Assembly (NCBI GenBank): GCA_043228905.1 | Contig: JBHGNT010000002.1 | Location: 16,988,001 to 17,052,000 of the forward strand | Source of the DNA: Azolla caroliniana | Taxonomy: Eukaryota > Polypodiophyta | Reading direction: 5' to 3' | Length of the DNA stretch: 64,000 nt | Part shown: piece after piece, positions 45,201-64,000 of the stretch | How positions within the stretch are numbered: position 1 is the stretch's first letter | Layout of the letters: each line of letters begins with the position of its first letter | Program-made: the position numbers and the translations under genes | The notes under the pieces: generated by a model | What the model saw: the letters and a program-made list of their open reading frames with translations, nothing else | What the model was told of the DNA's origin: nothing | The model's database searches: none

Positions 45201-45391
45201 ACTCGAGAACTAAGCATATCTAGCGGAGATACCATTGGCTTAAAGAGAGGTTAGAAGAAAAGGATTTTGTCCTGGTAAAGATCCACACAGATGACAACGG
45301 ATCGGACATGCTGACCAAAGCGCTGCCAACGGACAAGCTGAATGCATGCTGGCAAAGAGTAGGTCTGCTGAATTACCCCATCCCGGAGTGA
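42262..45391 (+). pseudogene. copia-2 polyprotein remnants
   Basis: Readable in order: UBN2-type gag (EVPLADEVLALLLLGSLPDSW, 42,300-42,600); integrase zinc region and core (LWHKRLCQMSQKGM, 42,754-43,640, with FWAEALMTVAYLINRSP); RT with KKALRNKWVYKLK and LLYVDDMLIVG (44,079-44,753); and RNase H with STSGYVMTY and HCDNQSAIHLAKN (44,741-45,390). The protease and zinc knuckle are missing through a deletion near 42,620. Stops at 42,723, 43,107, 43,640, 43,958 and 44,507, among others, disable it. Confidence 0.88.
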
Positions 45392-45401
45392 AGTGGGAGT
45401 T

Positions 45402-45870
45402 TGTTGGGATAATTGGTCCCTCCGGATAGGATGAGTTGGAGAGCCAAATCGGATGAAGGCCGGCTAAGAGCCGGAAGTCGATTAGGCCGTAGCCGATTTA
45501 GGGTTAGGTTTAAGTAGCCCATACTTTTGTATAAGTATAAATACACCTAGGGCAATCACAATGTATTATGATCATTGTCAATGTTGACAGTGTGTGAGCG
45601 TGTATGTACACGAAGTATTAGAGAGGGTGCAAAGTAAGACAAAGACAAGCTCGAGGTCATTGCCTTTGAGTCTCTTGTATATCTCACGATTTAGTCATTC
45701 TGTTCGGAGTTTGTGGACTCCCGTGGTTTGTCCCCATTCAAGGTTTCCATGTTAATATCTCGTGTCTCTGTGTCTGTGCATTTTCTGTTTTCAGTTGCTT
45801 CAGTTATTGTCTTTCTCATTGTCCTTATTCTAGCTTGAGAACCGGTTGTGGCCAGTCCTGTATTATAACA
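45402..45870 (+). repeat. copia-2 3' LTR
   Basis: Starts TGTTGGGATAATTGG right after the purine tract AAGTGGGAGTT. A TATAAATA box lies near 45,533. The end is placed at TATTATAACA because TG...CA is expected; without a second LTR it is approximate. Confidence 0.65.
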
Positions 45871-45874
45871 CATG

Positions 45875-47010
45875 GCTCACGCCCACATGAATCCACCTTT
45901 TTTACTCCACAAAATGTAAGAAATGCCATTGATTGGTTCCAATTTAGGAAGGCCCCGGATCATGATGGATTGGGTGGTGAGCACTTTACTATGCCTGTTA
46001 CATCTTGGTCCCATTGCTAGGACACATCTTGGTTCCAATTTAGGAAGGCCCAGGATCATGATGGATTGGGTGGTGAGCACTTTACTATGCATGTTACCTC
46101 TTGGTCCCATTGCTAGGACACATCTTTAATAGAGCTATGTGTGAAGCTTTCCCTACTAGATTTGACAGAACATACCATTGTGCTAATCCTCAAGAGTGGA
46201 GACCCCATGATGCCGACAAAATATAGGACAATCATGATTGGCCATTACTTGGCTAAACTATATGGCTTGATCCTAGGGTCAGAATTGAGTGTATGGGCAG
46301 AGTGAAATGGTCGCTGTTCAGATGGACAGGCAAGCTTTTGGAAGAGGTTAGCAACTTTTGATCACGTATTGACCCCCTCCACGCCCTTCTCGAGGAGGGC
46401 AAAGCCAACGATAAGGGGATTTATTGATGCTTTGCGGATTTCCAAAAAGCCATTGACAATGTGCATTGTGCTCGGCTTATGCAATGGCTAAAAGCCTCTG
46501 GTGTCCCTATATATATGCAATGGGGAATCTATGCAATTTATAAATCCATGTTAGGAAAAGTGTGGTCTCCCAATGGTTTGTCAGAGGTGGTGGATAGCAT
46601 CTGAAGAGCACTACATTTGTCACTGTATTGTTCTTTATTAAATAAGAGGGAGATACCATTGCTTCTTTGACCAAGGCTCGGGTCCACTATGCAAAGTAAT
46701 AGAATACAAGCACCGACAGTACTTGGGGCTGTTCTTGCTAGAACTCAAGAGACATAGGGATAAGTTGTTGTTGGACAACAATACAACCATACAAGCTCAT
46801 CAATAAAAGAACAATCACCACTTCCTTTAGCCCCATCATGCCTACTCATTCTACACATCCATCAAGGGCTACACAAGTGGGCTCCTGACCAGGACATTGC
46901 AAAGGGGTTGTATAGATTACCCTAGTTATTTTTATTTTGTTTGCTGTTTGGTCTTATGTATGCCATTTTGGCGTCTTAAAAGACGTTAATATATCTTTCT
47001 TTCTTCATTA
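45875..47010 (+). pseudogene. LINE reverse-transcriptase remnant to 3' end
   Basis: Conceptual pieces RKAPDHDGLGGEHF, LILKSGDPMMPTKYRTIMIG and a following AFDNVH-like stretch match the N-terminal blocks of LINE RT. The C-terminal segment (46,610-46,800) matches 56,716-56,930. It ends TTAATATATCTTTC plus TTTC-like repeats at about 47,010. Many stops; a large RT deletion. Confidence 0.75.
45933..46124 (+). repeat. 96-bp tandem duplication inside LINE RT
   Basis: TTGGTTCCAATTTAGGAAGG starts at 45,933 and again at 46,029. The 96-bp unit (32 codons) covers the KAPDHDG motif and keeps frame, with only a few substitutions between copies. Confidence 0.9.
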
Positions 47011-47413
47011 TTTCTTTCTCTGAATCTGGTATATACACTTACTTGGACTAACCAAAGACTTTTTCAAGAAGCAAAAGCTCTTTGTTGATCCAGACAAAAA
47101 AGCAGAGGAATATGTGATTGTTGAATGGGAGCTGCCCTGCTAAGAGCAACAGCAACAAACATGAAGAAGAGAATGAGATCACAAGCAGCGCAGGCAAAGT
47201 ATATGATAAGAATCTGAGGAAAGAAAGAAGAAAAGAGTGAGTTTCTGTATCAATTACCGGAGCAGCAACGAGAGGGGAACACATGACACTGCAAAATTAC
47301 GCAATGGGAACGAATTGGATGGATAGATAGATAAGAGATTGCGTGTCTCTGTGTGTGTGTGTGTGAGAGGAGCAGAGAGAGTGTGGGAGCGCCATCAGCG
47401 CCTTGTATCCTTT

Positions 47414-47423
47414 GCCACGTGGC
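47414..47423. promoter_or_regulatory. Palindromic G-box upstream of the PP2C leader
   Basis: GCCACGTGGC is a perfect palindrome with the CACGTG core bound by plant bZIP and bHLH factors, including ABA-response factors. It lies about 370 bp upstream of the presumed leader donor at 47,043, next to GT/GA runs. Regulation by it is inferred. Confidence 0.5.
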
Positions 47424-47576
47424 GTTCCCTGCACATCCGAGAGATGAGAACCCTAGGATCTCATCATCCACTCTTCCTTCTTCTTCCTCTTCCCTTGCCT
47501 CATTCATTCATCTCTACCTACTCTGCACACACGCACACAAATAAAGATATATATACATATTATACATACATACATA

Positions 47577-47635
47577 CATATTTGTATGTATATTCATGTA
47601 TTTTAAGAGGCCAAAATTGGCCTATAAGACCAAAC
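47577..47635 (-). mobile_element. Short LINE 3' tail
   Basis: TTTTAAGAGGCC, AATTGGCCTATAAGACC and AAACAAGA match the family 3' end in minus orientation; preceded by a CATA microsatellite. Extremely 5'-truncated. Confidence 0.6.
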
Positions 47636-47721
47636 AAGAAGAGGGAGAGAGAGAGCATTTGGATGCATTCTAACCCCTACATTCCCCTGTGGCATCTAGT
47701 AAATTAAGAGAATATGGTGTA

Positions 47722-47815
47722 ATAGAGAGGTGAGATAATTGGGTCTTGAACACAAGACCTGGCGCTAGAAGTCTAGTCTAACACCTTACCACTAGGGTAA
47801 GATAATTACGATAAA
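47722..47815 (-). mobile_element. tRNA-derived SINE-like core
   Basis: On the minus strand CTAGTGGTAAGG (47,784-47,795) fits an A box and TGTTCAAGACCC (47,741-47,752) a B box, about 32 bp apart. The order and spacing match a pol III promoter of a tRNA-derived SINE. Confidence 0.5.
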
Positions 47816-49409
47816 AAGAAAGAGAAATCATTTGGATTGCCATGCATTGCCATATTGCATGTGGGCTTTATCGTCACTAGAGAGGCATTGTGATGGAGCT
47901 TGCTTTTAGAAAATGCCACATTTGTGAAAACCACAATCATTGCATATCTCAAACCCCAACCAATGTTTTACTTTGTTTGAGCTTTTATGTGAACCACGTT
48001 TTAATGGGATCCATTTGTGGTTGGCATTTAAAGATATCATGCGCATCTAATTGATTAAGTGGATGCCCTACTTCATTAAGTTGCAATGTGCTAGAGCATC
48101 CTGCAAAAGAAGTTTGAATCATCCTTTTGCAAAACCCGAATCCTAGCTAGAAAGTGCAAATTTTTATCAAAAACTATTAGGTAATGTTCATACTTTCCAG
48201 TAAATTTCTTGCATACCATAGTTGATAGTTTCCTTATAGAAGATATCAACATATTCTTGCATGTCATAGATTTATAAACTTCAATTTGTAACAACAATTA
48301 TCATAGTTCCATTATCAACAATTGTAAGTAGAATTTAAAATTCATGAAAATTATTACTTTGACAATTTAGAAGGCATCTGTAAATTCTCATTTCCACTTT
48401 ATGAACTTATACTAGGCTACACAATCATCCATCATTTAGAATATGTTTAGTTTGGAGAACAAGTTTATAATTTCAAACATGATCATGTCCATTTCAATCT
48501 TAATCAACTACACGTGATTGATCAATTACAGCACCAGTTACATAATGGAATTAACGCATAATAATTCGGTTCAAGCAATCAATCGGCCAACTTCGATTAA
48601 TTGATGTAATGAAATATGGCAATCATCCTAGAAATCATAGGTAGGGAATTGATATTCCCATCTTCACCCCATTTCAAAACATGCCATGGTTCAAAACTCA
48701 CAAGTTAAAAATTTATCTTTTATTATTCCGAAAACTGATACAACTTTTCCACAGGTAATTTCATTATTCATATTTTCATCATACATGATAAATTACTAAA
48801 TAGCCTCTTTTTGTATTAATTAACATACAATAGTCCAAACAAATCCAAATAATAAGTAGCACTTTGACCTCCATTAGCTTTCAAATTCAAGCATAAAATC
48901 ACCAAACCTGAAAAAACAAAACATTATTAATATATAAACGTTCTATCATCTATTTCTTCCAGTAGGCTTTGTGTCCAGAATAACGTCCAATTTGAGCTAA
49001 ATAAACATTCCCTTAGTGTCAAAAGACGTTCATTTGAGAAAAACTTTATGAAGATAATAAAAATTTCTTCAAATTTTGGTGTTTCCTTTTATTATGCCAA
49101 GTGTTCTCTCAATCCTAGTTTCTCTGACCTCACCCAAAACTACCTGGAAAATTTACAAATCTCATGTATCCTCTCTCACTCACTACATTCTCAGCCTGTG
49201 ACAAAATTTATGGCATCAAGTCACCAAGAAATAAATAATCAATAACGATAATACTCACACACCAGAAATACCAAGATATATCTACCTATATACACAGCCT
49301 TAGATCTCAACAGATCTATATGGCTGGTACTCAACATGCAAAACTGGCTGGCACATGGGAAGGCTTATGCTATTAACTATTAAGGGCAGAATCTCTATCA
49401 TCAGCAATA
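47816..49409. other. Intergenic region between PP2C and MAPKKK genes
   Basis: AT-rich, without ORFs of note. Its right end is the 3' flank of the MAPKKK gene, which is transcribed toward it. Confidence 0.6.
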
Positions 49410-63470
<14,061 letters not shown>

Positions 63471-64000
63471 TTAGTTCTGGTTAAGGGGCAATGATTTCCA
63501 AGGAACAAAATCTTTAGACACTGCAACAGATAGAAAAGAGCAAAAGCTTAAAAACAATGATATAAGGCTTCTTTACTATCCTTAAAATCCTCTTTTGACT
63601 TCAACCTATAATCGAATTCAGATTTCTCCTACAGGATAAGTCCATCTAGAATCGCAAATTATAAACAGTCCTGAACTACAAGATCTTTACAGGCTACAGC
63701 CTCAGTGTAGTGTTCAGACAATAACCATCCAAACTATGCATGGACAGCCAGACCTCATAGCCTTGGTAATTGGCTCCCAATTGTTGGTTACAGGTGTGCA
63801 TATAGGGCTATAGCATAAATACCACCTGAGAAATAAAGTTCATGTGGAATCACATATCCCAAAGGAAGTCTACACAGTGACATTTTTAGTAATGCCCGGC
63901 TAGAATCTACTGTGACTGAAGGTGCACCTTTTTCCCAGTAAAGAAAAAAAGAAAAAAAAGTTATAGTGACGTCTTTTAAGAGGCCAGAATGGCCTATAAG
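63471..64000 (-). other. MAPKKK 5' UTR, leader intron and LINE tail at window edge
   Basis: A pyrimidine-rich TCTGTTGCAG acceptor ends at 63,521, about 50 bp upstream of the ATG, so the 5' UTR is probably spliced and the promoter lies beyond the window. At 63,935-64,000 an A-rich run and GACGTCTTTTAAGAGGCC, GAATGGCCTATAAG mark another minus-strand LINE 3' end cut by the edge. Confidence 0.55.

Larger units (their letters stand above)
42240..45870 (+). mobile_element. copia-2: 5'-truncated copia element in the PP2C leader intron
   Basis: Decayed gag to RNase H remnants followed by a 3' LTR. No 5' LTR or gag start is present, so the left end was lost before, during or after insertion. Several internal deletions shorten gag-PR and RT-RH. 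It is antisense to the PP2C gene. Confidence 0.85.
41627..47300 (-). other. PP2C 5' leader: untranslated exon and 5.4-kb intron
   Basis: The exon carrying the ATG starts after the acceptor TTCAG|GCAAGC at 41,646. Upstream, CCAA|GTAAGT at 47,043/47,042 is an ideal donor closing a pyrimidine-rich, gene-leader-like segment (about 47,043-47,300). Joining the two would give a 5.4-kb leader intron that holds copia-2 and a LINE remnant. The link is inferred; the transcription start is not defined. Confidence 0.5.

Noticed and set aside
47048-47284. N-terminal coding exon of PP2C in the 78-codon minus-strand frame
   Set aside because: The Leu-rich translation has no PP2C features. A start codon in correct phase exists at 41,640 next to a good donor, so this segment is better read as 5' UTR.

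Overview
The window is nuclear DNA of a land plant. It carries two intron-rich protein-coding genes, both on the minus strand, embedded in a large amount of transposable-element sequence: Ty1/copia, Ty3/gypsy of the chromovirus and Tat-like types, LINEs, tRNA-derived SINE-like pieces and a TIR insertion. Long introns packed with LINE debris suggest a large, repeat-rich genome, for example a lycophyte, fern or gymnosperm. The species cannot be fixed from the sequence, and this placement is inference.

Layout. 1-3.6 kb is AT-rich flank with degenerate repeats. 3,633-11,424 is a decayed copia element (copia-1) with both LTRs and a GTTTT target duplication. 11.5-32.2 kb is a three-level nest. The oldest layer, chromovirus B, is decayed. 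It was hit by a Tat-like Ty3/gypsy element C (13,216-28,662, TSD CCACA). C was in turn hit, in the opposite orientation, by chromovirus D (14,082-19,755, TSD CAACC). The two LTRs of C read identical, as do the two of D, so both look young. 32.2-35.6 kb is AT-rich intergenic DNA.

35,655-41,640 is a PP2C-type protein phosphatase gene: 11 coding exons, 292 aa, one GC-AG intron. Its probable 5' UTR exon ends at 47,043, and a palindromic G-box lies upstream. The roughly 5.4-kb leader intron holds a 5'-truncated copia element (copia-2) and a LINE reverse-transcriptase remnant. 49,410-63,470 is a Raf-like MAPKKK gene: 9 coding exons, 1,416 aa, an N-terminal PB1 domain and a C-terminal kinase domain. 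Its 7.9-kb third intron is made largely of LINE fragments in both orientations.

The two host genes belong to kinase and phosphatase families that often act in stress or hormone signalling, but nothing here shows that they act together. The most interesting biology is in the young elements. D has a self-priming architecture (its predicted mRNA 5' end is complementary to the primer site) and a compact -1 frameshift cassette between gag and pol. C carries an extra 869-aa coiled-coil ORF after pol, with splice-site candidates arranged as for a retroviral env mRNA. Inside C, the reading frame of gag-pol is interrupted only by D and is otherwise preserved across the target site.
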